Source of the DNA: Chromobotia macracanthus
Lineage: Eukaryota > Chordata > Actinopteri > Cypriniformes > Botiidae
Reading direction: 5' to 3'
Assembly (NCBI GenBank): GCA_036877525.1
Contig: JAZGTH010000088.1
Location: 2,522,501-2,586,500 of the forward strand
Length of the DNA: 64,000 nucleotides
In this document: piece by piece, positions 48,141 to 59,662 of the stretch
Layout: the number at the start of each line of letters is the position of its first letter
Position numbering within the stretch: position 1 is the stretch's first letter
Notes under the pieces: generated by a model
Told to the model about the DNA's origin: nothing
The model's input: the letters and a program-made list of their open reading frames with translations, nothing else
The model's database searches: none
Position numbers and translations under genes: made by a program

Positions 48141-50069
48141 CAAAGACTCAAGGATCGTTTCCAAATGCAGTTGTGAAAAACAAACACATTTCGTGTTTTT
48201 TTAAACCTAGACAAACAGAAGCTTTTATGTGCAGTGTGGAAAGGTTAATACAGACATCAAAGAAGCACACTGTGACTTCAGAGAGAAAAGGATTTCCAGC
48301 AGAGGCGATAGATTCCTCTGTCCATCCGCTCTGATGCGACAGAGAGACGCCTGCACTTTACAGAAAGAGCCATTGCCCGTCTCATTAATAAAAGAAGTCT
48401 GTTATACAGCAGACAGAAGAGAGACATCACTAATACATGATTGAACCTCTTTTAGTGGGAACTGCAGGACTCTTTCAGATTTCACTACAGGGGCGCAATG
48501 GTGTCGCTCAGGGACACGATGACAATACAGCTTGTTCTTGACTATATCACAAACGGAACTTAATTAAATCATACGTTTCACGCTGTACAACCTCATTTGG
48601 GTTATAAGTGAAGTGTATCAGTCTCAGTTTGACAGTGGTTTTGCTTCACAAAAGAATGTTATGATTTCCATTATAGCTTATCACACAGAGATGAGCCTAC
48701 AGTATTAAAATAACATTTTGTTGCCTAAATCATATTTATGTAATAGATATATTTAATGTCTTTTTTACTATAATAAGACAGTAACATTGTTTGTACCAGA
48801 GAAACTTGGACAAACTATACTTTTCTTAACCAAAACTCAGGAGAACATAAAACACCATAATCAAACAAGACTGACATAGAACCAGAGAGTATATATACAC
48901 GGGGTATCTAAACTAGAAACAGGTGAAAACAATAAGAAACCAGGCAACAGAGGAGGAGCTAATGATTAATTAAGTAACAGGATAATCACTAAATTAACAA
49001 AGTCAGGGAAGAAAGGACACCAACACACAAGAAAATACAAAGAACAGACAATTGTGACAAAAACTTTTTCTTTGCATTATGAAAATAAGATTTATGTCAT
49101 GTTGTCACATATAGTAGCAGTCCTGAAAACAGGCTTCATTTTCTTAAAAATATAATAATTCCTTTCTTGTGATTTCATGGTGCACTATAACTCATGCATG
49201 GTCATGACTAACTTTGTGAGATATCCAGGATTACAGATTTACCAAACAGAGGTATAATATAATTTTGAAAGAGCGTCCCATATGGAAATCAGCCAGTTGC
49301 CAAAGGGTACACGTTTGCTCTCCTCCAAAAGTTCTTTTTTCATCACAAATTAGAATGCAAATGCAAACAGCTGGCAGCAAAAGATTGCAGTAAAAACCAG
49401 TCAAAGTGACATACAGTAGAACAGATGTCTTGATTCCCTCACCTAATAGACAAGACACGTGGCACAGCATGTCAACAAACCTGCCTGTGTTCCAGAAGAG
49501 GCACGTGCTGTATCTAGATCAGTTGACCTGAGATTAATACTTCTGTAGCATTTAAAACAGCCACTCCATTGAATTTCCTTCATGCGTATCATTTGTGAAT
49601 GCAGACACTTAGAAGTGTTTCATTAAAATGCTGAGTAGGTTATATTTCACACCTGCTCTGTATGATACTTTATTTCCTGCATCATATTGTACTTAAACTT
49701 AACTAAATGCAGAAAGCGTTCTTTAAATGGTGTTTGATTAAAATTCATTCACGCTCAGGTGTTGGACTCTTGATTCCCGACTAAAAGCAGCATGCATTCT
49801 CAAAATAACCTTTGAAACACCTCTAGATATGTACGTTCAAAACCGATAAGAGCCATCTGCTACCGTGCACAGTACGGTAAGGGAAACCATATTGAGATTG
49901 TTGGCTACTTGCGTTTAGAAATCTCACAGCTAAATACCAACTAACAAATAACTGATTGATTGATCCTACAAATAATTCCAGAGGGATACTCAGAAAGGAT
50001 TTGAATCGGCACTTTATACGATTAGGAGGTGGCATCCTGGAGTGATAACAACAGATAGAAATGCTGATT
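48141..50069. other. intergenic, nothing recognised
   Basis: No family A copy and no supportable ORF. Confidence 0.45.
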
Positions 50070-50345
50070 GTGTCGTTTCAGGCAGGTGTTCATTTTAATT
50101 AGCTTCATTTACAAACCCTCAGTAATTGCTGTTGAGCAGCACTGCGGTTTTGTTGTCTTTGATGCCCAGTGGCCCTTGTGAAACCCACCAGTATTAAATC
50201 TACTCACTGATTTACCTGTTTAGGCACACCTCTCATGCTGGGGAAAAATCATTAATAAAAGATGAAATACTATTTGTGATGGACATGCAGAATCAATAAA
50301 TAAATGTTAATTAAATCATCGGCTTTTATCGGATTTGCATTTTTA
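50070..50345. promoter_or_regulatory. candidate conserved non-coding block
   Basis: Repeat-free patch with TTTTAATTAGCTTCATTTAC, GTTAATTAAATCATCGG and a perfect octamer ATTTGCAT (50333-50340). Clustered homeodomain- and POU-like words are common in enhancers of developmental genes. The call rests on appearance only. Confidence 0.27.
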
Positions 50346-51479
50346 TGTTACCTCATCGTATCACCAAAACTGGATCATGTTTTTATAGAATTGTTTGTTG
50401 TCTAGCCAGTGAGAATTTTGTAGCTGAAGACGGTGTTTGAAAATGGCTTTAGAAAATCTAGAGCTTCAGTGATGGACATTAAACTAATTTCCAACTTTGT
50501 TTGTCTCTTTAAAAGGCCCTTGATGAAATATGTTATTATTACAAATACTGATTATCATTCTAATTAACCACCCAGTGTTAAAAGACTTTATTACTACTAA
50601 AAAACATTGTTTTTGTGCTTTTGGAATGAAAAGACTGTTTGCAAAGCATTCATTTAATCATCAGTTTTTATAAATAGACATTTGCATTTTTGTATGCAGT
50701 TGCATCACATCAGCAGAACGCGATCATTCTTTTCTAAAAACATTTGTGGTAGAGGGAGAATTAGATTGTGGAGTTTGGAAACAGCTGTAGGAAATTCTGG
50801 GGTTCAAAGTTGGTCTTTAAACTCATTTCAAACCATGTTTGTTTCAAATCCACAATCAATAAAGATATTGTCTTACAGACGATTCAATAACAGCCGGAAG
50901 GTACAGAAACACTGGGAACTGCATTTACTTAGCAAACTGAGCAGTGTTTGTGATATGTTATGGGTATATGCATTTCAAATCATAATAATTGTGCTCATAA
51001 TTGTCTCATTATAAACATCCAGATTAACAGTGTCTATAAATGAGGCAGTAGATTTATGTTCTTTTCACACTTATTATTTACTTTACTGACATGAAGAGAA
51101 ATATGGCCACTCATAACATTTATCATTTTCCTATTACAGCTCCCCTCAGCTGAACTAATCACATTTAAACAAACATGATAACATGGACTGACCTGGTTAA
51201 AATGCTTGTTAAAGGCAAAACAGAACTAGAGAGTTAACAAACAGATTCATGTTTTATCTGCTCATTAATTTGCTCAAACGAGCAGTCTGGGAGATTAATG
51301 TAATGACAGTTTGTCAGATATGTGACCTTCAGAAACACATTTATACTTAATTAATAATTTGGCTTTTTCAGATTAACAACAATAAAATCAGACAAGACAT
51401 TTTCTGAGTTTGATGGAGTTGTGTAAATTGTGTTCGCTCGTGCAAATATCACAAATGCCAAGTGTGATTGCTAATGTGC
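50346..51479. other. intergenic, nothing recognised
   Basis: AT-rich; the 110-codon plus-strand frame at 50682 has no domain signature. Confidence 0.45.
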
Positions 51480-51786
51480 TCTGGAAAACGTTCTAGGAAC
51501 ATGGGCTAATGTTCTCTAAAAGTTCTCCCAAGGTTATCAAGAAGTTCTTGCAGTAACATTAGTAGAACATTTTTCTAGAATTATATATCATATATATAAA
51601 AATTAATTAAACGTTGCAGAATTAAAACAAAAAGTTTGAATAACATCCTTACCACAAACAATAACATAACGCTAAGTCTATGTCTAAACACTAGACATCT
51701 GAATGTTCCTAAAACTTTTTTAATGGTTTTGTTATTTAATGGAAACATTATGGAAACATTCCCACAATTTAAAATTGTTCGCTGGG
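51480..51786 (+). mobile_element. family A element, left end rearranged
   Basis: ATGGGCTAATGTTCTCTAAA at the left, AAAATTGTTCGCTGGG at the right. The terminal CCCAGCTAACA is not recognisable. Confidence 0.85.
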
Positions 51787-52239
51787 CAGTTGTGTGGACA
51801 TCCTGTTATATAACTGTTTGTTGAATTTCAGGTGGACGGAATATATATATAATATATTTTGATTACATTTTTGTTCTAAAAATATTATCAGTATACAAAT
51901 GACGTATACGGAATTGTAATGAAAGACGTTTGATAGGGTTTGGATTAGATTAACTATTATGAGCCAAACTCTACAATGGATTGAAAAAATTATAAGAGAA
52001 AAGAAAGAGAGAGAAAGAGAGATGTTTTACAGGATTGCAGTAAGGCCATGGAATTGAATAAATTCTCTTCTGGAGAGAGATCTGATCCTGTTAGCCATCT
52101 GCACCATCAGCACATGAAACAGATTAGAGAGAGCAGTGAAGCTATGATCAAACAGCCTGAGAAATCTCTGCTGAGGCCCTCTTTATTTCACATCTCTCTC
52201 TTTTTATATGACGTCATTACTGTCTCATATGTGAGCGTG

Positions 52240-52360
52240 TATGGGAGGGAAAATGAGAGAGAGAGAATGAGTGAAGGAGAGACGACACTAACAGGGAAGA
52301 AGGGAGTAATAAAGAGGGGGAGGGAGAGAGAGGGAATGAATGACAGCGAGAGAGAAAGAT

Positions 52361-52398
<38 letters not shown>

Positions 52399-52742
52399 TG
52401 AATGACAGAAAAAAAGAAAAAAAAATGAGGGAAGGAGACAGACTAACAGATAAAGAGACAGTGACAGAGAGAGAGTGACAGAGAGAGAGTGAGAGAGAAA
52501 GAGAGAGAGGGAGTGAATGACAGAGAAAAAAAAGAGAATAAGGGAAGGAGACAGACTAACAGATAAAGAGAGAGTGACAGAGAGAGAGAGTGAGAAAGAG
52601 AGAAAAAAAAGAGAGAGAGAGAGAGTGGGAGTAAATGAGGGAGGGAGACAAATACTAACAGAGAGAGACAGGGTGACAGAGAGAGAGTGAGAGAGAGAGA
52701 ACAAGTGTGTGTGTGAGAGAGAGAGAACGAGTGTGTGTGTGT

Positions 52743-52787
<45 letters not shown>

Positions 52788-52860
52788 TGAATGAGGGAGG
52801 GAGACAAATACTAACAGAGAGAGACAGGGTGACAGAGAGAGAGTGAGAGAGAGAGAACAA

Positions 52861-52912
<52 letters not shown>
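52240..52912 (+). repeat. polypurine (GA)-rich array with higher-order units
   Basis: About 670 bp in which the plus strand is almost all purine. Embedded units of GGGAGTGAATGA, GGAGACAGACTAACAGA and GTGACAGAGAGAGAGTGAG recur; the marker ACTAACAG appears at 52287, 52442, 52555, 52654 and 52810. Short GTGTGTGT inserts occur near 52707, 52732 and 52862. The long minus-strand Ser/Leu frame here is a low-complexity artefact. Confidence 0.95.
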
Positions 52913-52913
<1 letters not shown>

Positions 52914-53937
52914 AAGGCAGTTAGCAGATTCGACTCACGGGATTATCACTTCATACCCTGATGACACATAAACATGAACTCTTGTGACTGAACTGATTTC
53001 TGACAGTAAAGTCTTATTGTGAGTCTCACTCTCATTGTTAGAACAGTGTTTTCAAAAGACATCTTGTCACAAAACCTGTCAAGAATCTATCTGGGTCACA
53101 CTTCATGCAAAACCAAAAGATAGAAATTAAAGGAAGAAAAAATAATTTGCTTTGATAAAATGCAGTCTGTTTTAGAGCCATTATGATTCTTGGCATTATT
53201 TTAATAACAATATTTATAAAAAAATATAGATTTATGGTCGTTTTTTATATTAAAGTGATTTACAGTTTACAGTTTATTGTATTACAGTAATGAGTTCAAC
53301 ATTCCAAATGGAAATGACAAAAACTTGGGGATGAAAATGTATCAATTGTCATAAAAATGTTAGATAAAACAAATCTTATGTGTTGTAAAATTAAGCCTGC
53401 TGGTCTGTTTGCAAAAGAATATATCATATTGCTCTTCAGTTTAGGCCGAATTGGACCTGGACATGTTTTCACTGTTCAGGCCTCTGAAGAACACAATGAA
53501 GATGCTATGAAAGAGACTCATAGAAACTCAATAGCTCTCAGAGTGTGTGATCGTCCCTGCTTTCACATCATTTCAGTGTCAAGACAGTTGGTGGGCCTAA
53601 CGTCTATTCTCTCCATCTTCACATCTCGTTCCCTCTTTTCTATGCTTCTTCATGTTTTGATGACACTTTTCCAGATCTCTCCCACACCTGTAGAGGCTTT
53701 GAGGAAGGCAGGTGAGCTGACTCTACCATGTTTTTGGTGCAGTGATTGTAGCACACTGAAGGAAAATTGCACACCGTAGGAGCCCCTCATTTTTCCCTTG
53801 TCTGGTGTAGAGCTGTAAATCATGGGAGAGATCAAATGACCGAATCTTGTCCAAAAATTTGAACCATGAGAGTTTGGAGGGTTTTCTGTGTTTTGGCAAC
53901 ATGGAACAGTGTAGGAATAGCACAGGATAAACACACA
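52913..53937. other. intergenic, nothing recognised
   Basis: A 140-codon plus-strand frame (53357..53779) has no recognisable domain and is not called. Confidence 0.4.
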
Positions 53938-54003
53938 CACAGCTAATAATTTTAGATTGTAAGAATGTTTCCGTAACGTTTCAATTAAGTAACAAAAACA
54001 TAT
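53938..54003 (-). mobile_element. family A element, left end only
   Basis: CACAGCTAATAATTTTAG, TTGTAAGAATGTTTCCGTAA and AATTAAGTAACAAAAACAT; then unrelated sequence. Confidence 0.8.
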
Positions 54004-54611
54004 ATGTGTTTACAAAACTAATGTAAAGCTTTTAAGCATAAGCTTTTAAATCAAAAGGTCCAGGATTGTCTTTGTGCATTACAAATAAGTGCTTTCACAA
54101 TGTCTCAGCAGCTCGCGAAGAATCGGACTTTAATTACCTTCTCTCCATCTCTGTTTTCTCTTTTATCCACCAGCGCAGCATATGTTAGCATCATTAGACA
54201 AGGGGACTGAAGCAGGACCATTTATTCTCTGGATTACCCCCGTAAGCTTGTATGCTTGGCTACCCTTCTGATAACTCTGCATTCCTAATCCCACGTAATT
54301 GCATTTTTAAAAATGTATCTTATTATTTACATTTATTTTCGGTGTATTGTGGTATTCACATTACAGGTAGGTACAGCCTCCTGGTGCTGCTATATCTCCA
54401 ACCATTTCAGGAAGGAAACTGATGAGAAAAGCTACAAAGAGTTTAGTGGTGTTAAACATGATGGTCGTTGTGTGCCAACACAATGCAGTTACTAGCAGCT
54501 TTATACTGTGCCACTTAATCTGTGCTGTACTTAATCAGTATTTCATTAGTTTACTGTAGGCTAACATTTACTGTAAAATTTCTAATTTTATCATCACGTT
54601 CTCACCCTCAT

Positions 54612-54888
54612 CACAGCGATCAGGGAACATTCTCAAAACACTGTTTAGCATTCTTTAAAAGTTCTCTCAAAGTTATCAAAAACGTTTCTGAAGTATCATT
54701 ACTATAACTTTTTACGTTATATATATCGTGATATATTAAAAATGTTAATTTAGAAGTTAGGGGAATGTTTTAAAATCATTAAAGAATAAAAAATAAAACA
54801 ATGTCAAAAAACTGGAGAATCTGAAAATGTTTAACATTGTTGTTACTATATGTAAATGTTACAGAAAGTTCTAATAGTGTTAGCTGGT
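54612..54888 (+). mobile_element. family A element, both ends, 2-bp duplication AT
   Basis: CACAGCGATCAGGGAACATT left, ATAGTGTTAGCTGGT right, AT on both sides. AAAAGTTCTCTCAAAGTTAT is intact inside. Confidence 0.88.
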
Positions 54889-54989
54889 ATTCACTCAGAC
54901 ATGCAGATTTTGACATTCAGGAGTTTTGGGGCAATTAAACAAAATTAATACAAAGACATAAAGAGAATCACAATTGATATGCAGAAGAG

Positions 54990-55340
54990 GGAATCATTTT
55001 CAGCATATTTGAACCGTTAAAATTGACCAGCTGACTCCAATGGGAAGTGCGACCATGTTAATAATCTCTGCCAGCTAGGCGTTCCTCTTGGTATTGCTTG
55101 ATTTGCAGATAATTTAACTGAGAAGAGAGTAAATTAGCCGTCTTAACTGCTGCCTGAATGAAACAAGTCAATTAACATATGCTAATAAGATGCAGATATA
55201 GCGATGCATCTCACTGAGCGGTTAACTAAAAGTCACTTTGCCCTGCAGATAAATGTTCTCTCAAAAGGTGCTGATCAGGCAAGAGGCTGAACATATATAT
55301 TATGCCATGATTAATTTATAAACATTTCTTGATGAAGAAA
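54990..55340. promoter_or_regulatory. candidate conserved non-coding block
   Basis: Repeat-poor stretch of balanced composition with AAGTCAATTAACATATGCTA (homeodomain- and POU-like words), TTTGCAGATAATTTAACTG and GATTAATTTATAAACATTTC. No coding frame. Weak call. Confidence 0.27.
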
Positions 55341-55802
55341 TGTGTAGCAAACCAATAAACGGTGCCTTTTGCTTCATTTTAGATAAGATCTTGTGTTTTA
55401 TGTCACAGCAGGCATTGATTTGGCCTTCTAGTCTATGAAAACCTCTTTGACATCGTTTCTCTATTAAAACCTACAACTGCATGATTTAGTAAGTAAGATT
55501 TTTGGAGGAGCAAAACACATCAAAACACTGTTTTACATAGTGATTTCATCACCTCAGCTATTATAAATTGAGAGCAAACATAAAAACATATTTGAATCTG
55601 CAACCTTTCAGTGAAAAGTTTCATGAGAAGGTAAATATGTGAACTAATGTATAAATATGTGCATGCACCTTTTAAAAGAGAAATGTAAGAGGTGTTTACT
55701 GAATTCAAAGCTAATGGTATTCCATTCAGTCATGATTCAACCTTGATAAATACTAGGCATATAAATACAGCGGTAAGTACACTATAAAGGAAACACACAT
55801 TA

Positions 55803-55928
55803 CCCGGCTAACAGGAAACATTCTCTGAACACTGGCTAACATTCTCTAAAAGTTCTCTCAAAGTCATCAAAAAATAACTTTATATAATGTCAAATATCAT
55901 ATATATCAAAAATGATACTCTTAAGAGC
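55803..55928 (+). mobile_element. family A element, 5' third
   Basis: CCCGGCTAACAGGAAACATT to TCAAAAATGATACTCTTAAG, then replaced by the transposase relic. Confidence 0.85.
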
Positions 55929-55934
55929 ATTTCA

Positions 55935-56165
55935 TCAAAGAACCACTAGTAATGAGGAAGGTTGTTCCTCTCTAGCCGGTTCTAATCTTCTGGAAGTTGT
56001 TCCACTAGCTGTTAGAACATGGATGGAGAGATTTGTATCTGTGAAGTCAGGCTGGTGTTGAATGATGGACTCCTGTACATTTTCCAATTCATCCCAGAGG
56101 CAATCCATAGAGTCCAAGTCTGGGCTTTGTGCAGACCAATCAGGTAATTCCACACCAGACTCGAT
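55935..56165 (-). pseudogene. Tc1/mariner-like transposase relic
   Basis: A minus-strand frame reads WSAQSPDLDSMDCLWDELEN, the decayed counterpart of the Tc1-type WPxQSPDLNPIExLWxELE block around the last catalytic acidic residue. Here the usual NPIE is DSMD, so the catalytic Glu position holds Asp. About 70 codons remain, with no N-terminal DNA-binding region or other DDE blocks, so it is inactive. Confidence 0.7.
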
Positions 56166-56394
56166 AAATCATTTCTTTATGGTTAAACACACACAATTTT
56201 GTAGAATCTCAGTGTACGCTGTAGCATTAAAATTACTTCACTGGAATGAGGGTTCTAGTCAGACTTATTAATAAGAAGGCAGCACCCACATTCTTTCTCC
56301 CTGTAGTGTAAGTAATAATTTAGAAAAGGCTTTAATTTAAAGTGACTTACAGAAGACCTATGAAAGAGATGAAATCCCTGGAGCAAACCAGGTT

Positions 56395-56767
56395 CCCCGC
56401 TAACAAATTTAGGTTGTAAGAACATTTCCCTCAAGTTTTCATTAAGTAACAAAAGTGTTACAAATGTTATTCTGAATGCTTGAGAGCATTCAAAACAACC
56501 ATGTTTTTAGATATTGTATTATATGGTTTGTTTGGTTATAAGAACATTTTTCAACTTTTTTGGAAAACCTTTTTACATTTTGTAACATTTTAAAACATTT
56601 CAGTAACAACTTACGAATAAAGGTGTTGATATATGTTATAAATGACATTAAAAAAACGTTCTACTGATGTTACTGCAAAAACTTTTTGGAAGGAGGAACT
56701 TTGAGAGAACTTTTTAAAGATATTCGCCGATGAGCCTACGTTCTAAGAACGTTTCCAATTATCTGAG
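56395..56767 (-). mobile_element. family A element, both ends decayed, 2-bp duplication TT
   Basis: CCCCGCTAACAAATTTAGG left, CCAATTATCTGAG right, TT on both sides, 373 bp. The interior is more diverged than in most copies. Confidence 0.87.
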
Positions 56768-56954
56768 TTTAAGTATCTTGCACATGGTTGATAGCTCACA
56801 AATCACTCCTTTGCAGGGTGTGAACCTGCAGACTTCCCCAGCACAAAGGTTTAACCACTTTACCACAGCACCAGCAAAAGGAGTGTTGTCATACAGTTGT
56901 GAGAGGATGTGATGTGGCTGCATCTCAGGCTGTAAATAGGAAACACTTTGGATA

Positions 56955-57132
56955 GATGGCCAGTGCATTGCAAGGCTCTGATACACTGATACACTTACTG
57001 TGTATTTTTTCTAACTCCAGTTCATCCAATCTTCATGTCTGTGGACTGCAGGGGAAACCAGAGCACCCATACTGGACTGGACTCGAACCAGAAACCTGTG
57101 AGCCAACAGCGCTACCCGCTGAATCACTTGAC
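56955..57132 (-). repeat. degenerate interspersed repeat with GGACTCGAACCAGAAACC
   Basis: GGAAACCAGAGCACCCATAC, GGACTCGAACCAGAAACCTG and CAACAGCGCTACCCGCTGAA resemble the common fish repeat GGCTCGAACCAGCGACCTTC...GACAGCGCTACCCACTG, with a B-box-like word on the minus strand. Strongly decayed. Confidence 0.5.
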
Positions 57133-57344
57133 CTGTTGACCTGCAATACTGTTGACCTGCAAGACCAAACAGTTGACTGAAAATGTAAAAGTTATTGATT
57201 ATAAATATAAAACACCATATTTATGAAACATAACTGTTATTAAAACATATGCAAATGGTCTAAGAGTGTAGGGAGACCTTCACAATGCTTCTTGGAAGTG
57301 GACAGTCTAAGCTATTCAAAGTTATTCTGGCATGATTCCTGTCT

Positions 57345-57466
57345 TCTTCTCTGACTGGTTGATGTTGTGGATTATGGGTAATGCGACTTCTCTGATTGGT
57401 TAATGTTGTGCATTATGGGTAATGCGACTTCTCTGATTGGTAATGTTGTGCATTATGGGTAATGCA
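57345..57466 (+). repeat. 41-bp tandem repeat, about three units
   Basis: TTCTCTGA starts at 57347, 57388 and 57429. Each unit continues TTGGTTAATGTTGTGCATTA and TGGGTAATGC with few changes. Confidence 0.95.
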
Positions 57467-58353
57467 GTTTTTCGCCAGGATTCTGACAATCAAACACAAC
57501 TGATCAAAAAAGTTGAAATCACACAGACTTATGGCTTCTATTCTATTTAATTTCTCCATGGAGAAAATATTCAGGGTTTTCTTTAGTTCTACTGTTGCAC
57601 TTTACACGAACATTATCTGAACATATGCTAGGCAACACTTTGTGTCTCAACAAAGGAAACAAACAATAGTCTAGCAGTCTTGCTCAAACAGCGATGCTAA
57701 AATGAAGATAATCTTTAAACGGCCACTGACTGTGGAGACACGCCAGACTGTTGCTCTGTGCCAGCGCTGATTCTTCCTTTTAAATCTTTTCTTTGATTTG
57801 TAAGCCTTTTAGTAGGTACAGTGTTTAATGGCCGTGTCTGTGTGCATAGTCAGTTTCCATGGCAACATGGAAGTAAAACGGGAAGCATGACACTCGGGGT
57901 AGTTAGTAAAAAGCAGACTATTACTCTTTGGCACAAAATCTTCTTTTCGTACAAAGTGTGGGAGCTGTTGTATCGTGAATGAGCTTGCACGTGTGTTCAC
58001 AAGCATATGGCCTTTGTGAAAATTGTCACATACACCCTTAAAATCTCACAGACGAACTCCAGGACGCATCTACATATGAATAAAAGTGTTTTGATCTATT
58101 TTTCATAGGCAATTATGTCAGTGAGACGGTGTCAGGATGGAGTCAAAAGTTGCATGTCTTTTAAATTAAACAATTAGACGGAAATTAGGAAGTTGTTAAA
58201 TTACGCTGTAATGTGTGTAAAAAGCTCAAGGCTTGACAGTCAAAAAAAAGAGAAAAGCGTCATTTGATAATGATTACAGCTCTTAGTGTGAACAGAATAT
58301 GTGAGTTTATCACATCACATTTATCAGACAACAAGTATATGTATAAGTATGTT
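57467..58353. other. intergenic, nothing recognised
   Basis: No recognised repeat or coding signal. Confidence 0.45.
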
Positions 58354-58611
58354 CCCAGCTAGGTTGCTAATGTTTCTGCAATGTTTCCATTAGATAACAG
58401 AATGTATTCAATTTTTTTAAAATTCTGTAACATTTTTAAAACGTTTAACTAACAACTTAAGAATAATGTTTTGATATATATATATATCAGTAGGTTTTGA
58501 TATAACAGTAAAAACATTCTACTAACGTTATTGCAAGAACACGTTTTGGTATTTTTGAGAACTTTTAGAGAACATTAGTCAACATTCTGAGAACATTCCC
58601 TGTTAGCTTCC
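58354..58611 (-). mobile_element. family A element, internally deleted
   Basis: CCCAGCTAGGTTGCTAATG left (AATTTTAGG lost), GAGAACATTCCCTGTTAGC right. Flanks do not match. Confidence 0.85.
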
Positions 58612-59189
58612 CATAAGGTTCCCATATTTTTATAAAAAGGGCAACTAAAGCTTCATTGTGATCTGTTCAAACTGATTTTTTAAAAATTCAACCTATATTT
58701 GTAACATATTGTTATAGGTAACAGACTTGCATGAAAACTAAAAAAACTTTAGATTAAACTTGGAATTTTCATATGCTCGTATATGCTACAAGAGCACATA
58801 TATTATTAAGGCTGGTATTGTTTCCTGTCTGCGCACCTTTTTTCTTAAAGGGGCCTTGATTAATTTTTGATCTCATTTTATATGAATTTCAAGATTTCTT
58901 AAGCATTCCCCTAAAGTCCTGTCTTACACACAGGATTCTGAAAAAACAACTGCGTAACCATTTTTGTCAGCGTAAAACGCCTCTGAATAAAACATGAATA
59001 GGAAAATAAATAAACCCTTGCCATTTATATTGAAGTAACTGCTCAGATGTGCATCTCATAAATATGCATCTTCAAGTTCATGTTTTTGACATTGACTGTG
59101 AAATTTGTGAAATCCTTGAAAGATGAACAAATAAGTAGCGCAACCTCAGCAGATCTTTGATTTGCTGTCCAGTGTAGAGGGTTGGGGTG

Positions 59190-59231
59190 GGGTTAAAAGA
59201 AAGAGAGAGAGAGAAAGAGAGACAGAGAGAA
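59190..59231 (+). repeat. short (GA)n run
   Basis: Imperfect GA-rich run. Confidence 0.8.
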
Positions 59232-59636
59232 TATGTAGAAGTCAGAAAGTTTCTCCTTATTTCTAGTCCACCGGATGGAAGAGAACCTGTGCTGGCAAAC
59301 AGAAATAATTCTGCTCTGTTTATTTAAAACATCAGTGCTGGCTAAAAGGTCATTGGTTTTCAGATTGATGTCACTCTGAGTTAGAATTAAAGATAACAGG
59401 GAGATTTCCTGCAGGTCATTTTCAGCCAGTCAGTCGTGCTGCTTCTGGAGTTATTGTGAGGCCGCAGTTCCTGATTCTCTCCGATGATTGTAGAGTTTCT
59501 TTGACCGTCCTGTCACATTTGCTGTGTGTTTCATTTCTGACAATTAAACAAGTGCATTATGAAATCGCCTGCTAAAAATACAGTAAAGCACACTGGATAC
59601 AATATGCATTATACACTATATGGATACTGTGGATAG

Positions 59637-59662
59637 TGGATAGTGTATCCATACACTATCCA
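59637..59662. repeat. perfect inverted repeat, 12-bp arms, 2-nt spacer
   Basis: TGGATAGTGTAT is followed by CC and then ATACACTATCCA. Partial copies of the same words (TATGGATACTG, CATGGATACACTG) surround it. Confidence 0.95.

Noticed and set aside
52288..52860. 190-codon minus-strand frame rich in Ser and Leu
   Set aside because: It is the translation of a (GA)n polypurine array; no complexity, no domain.
53357..53779. 140-codon plus-strand frame
   Set aside because: No family resemblance, no splice or start support, typical chance frame in a long window.
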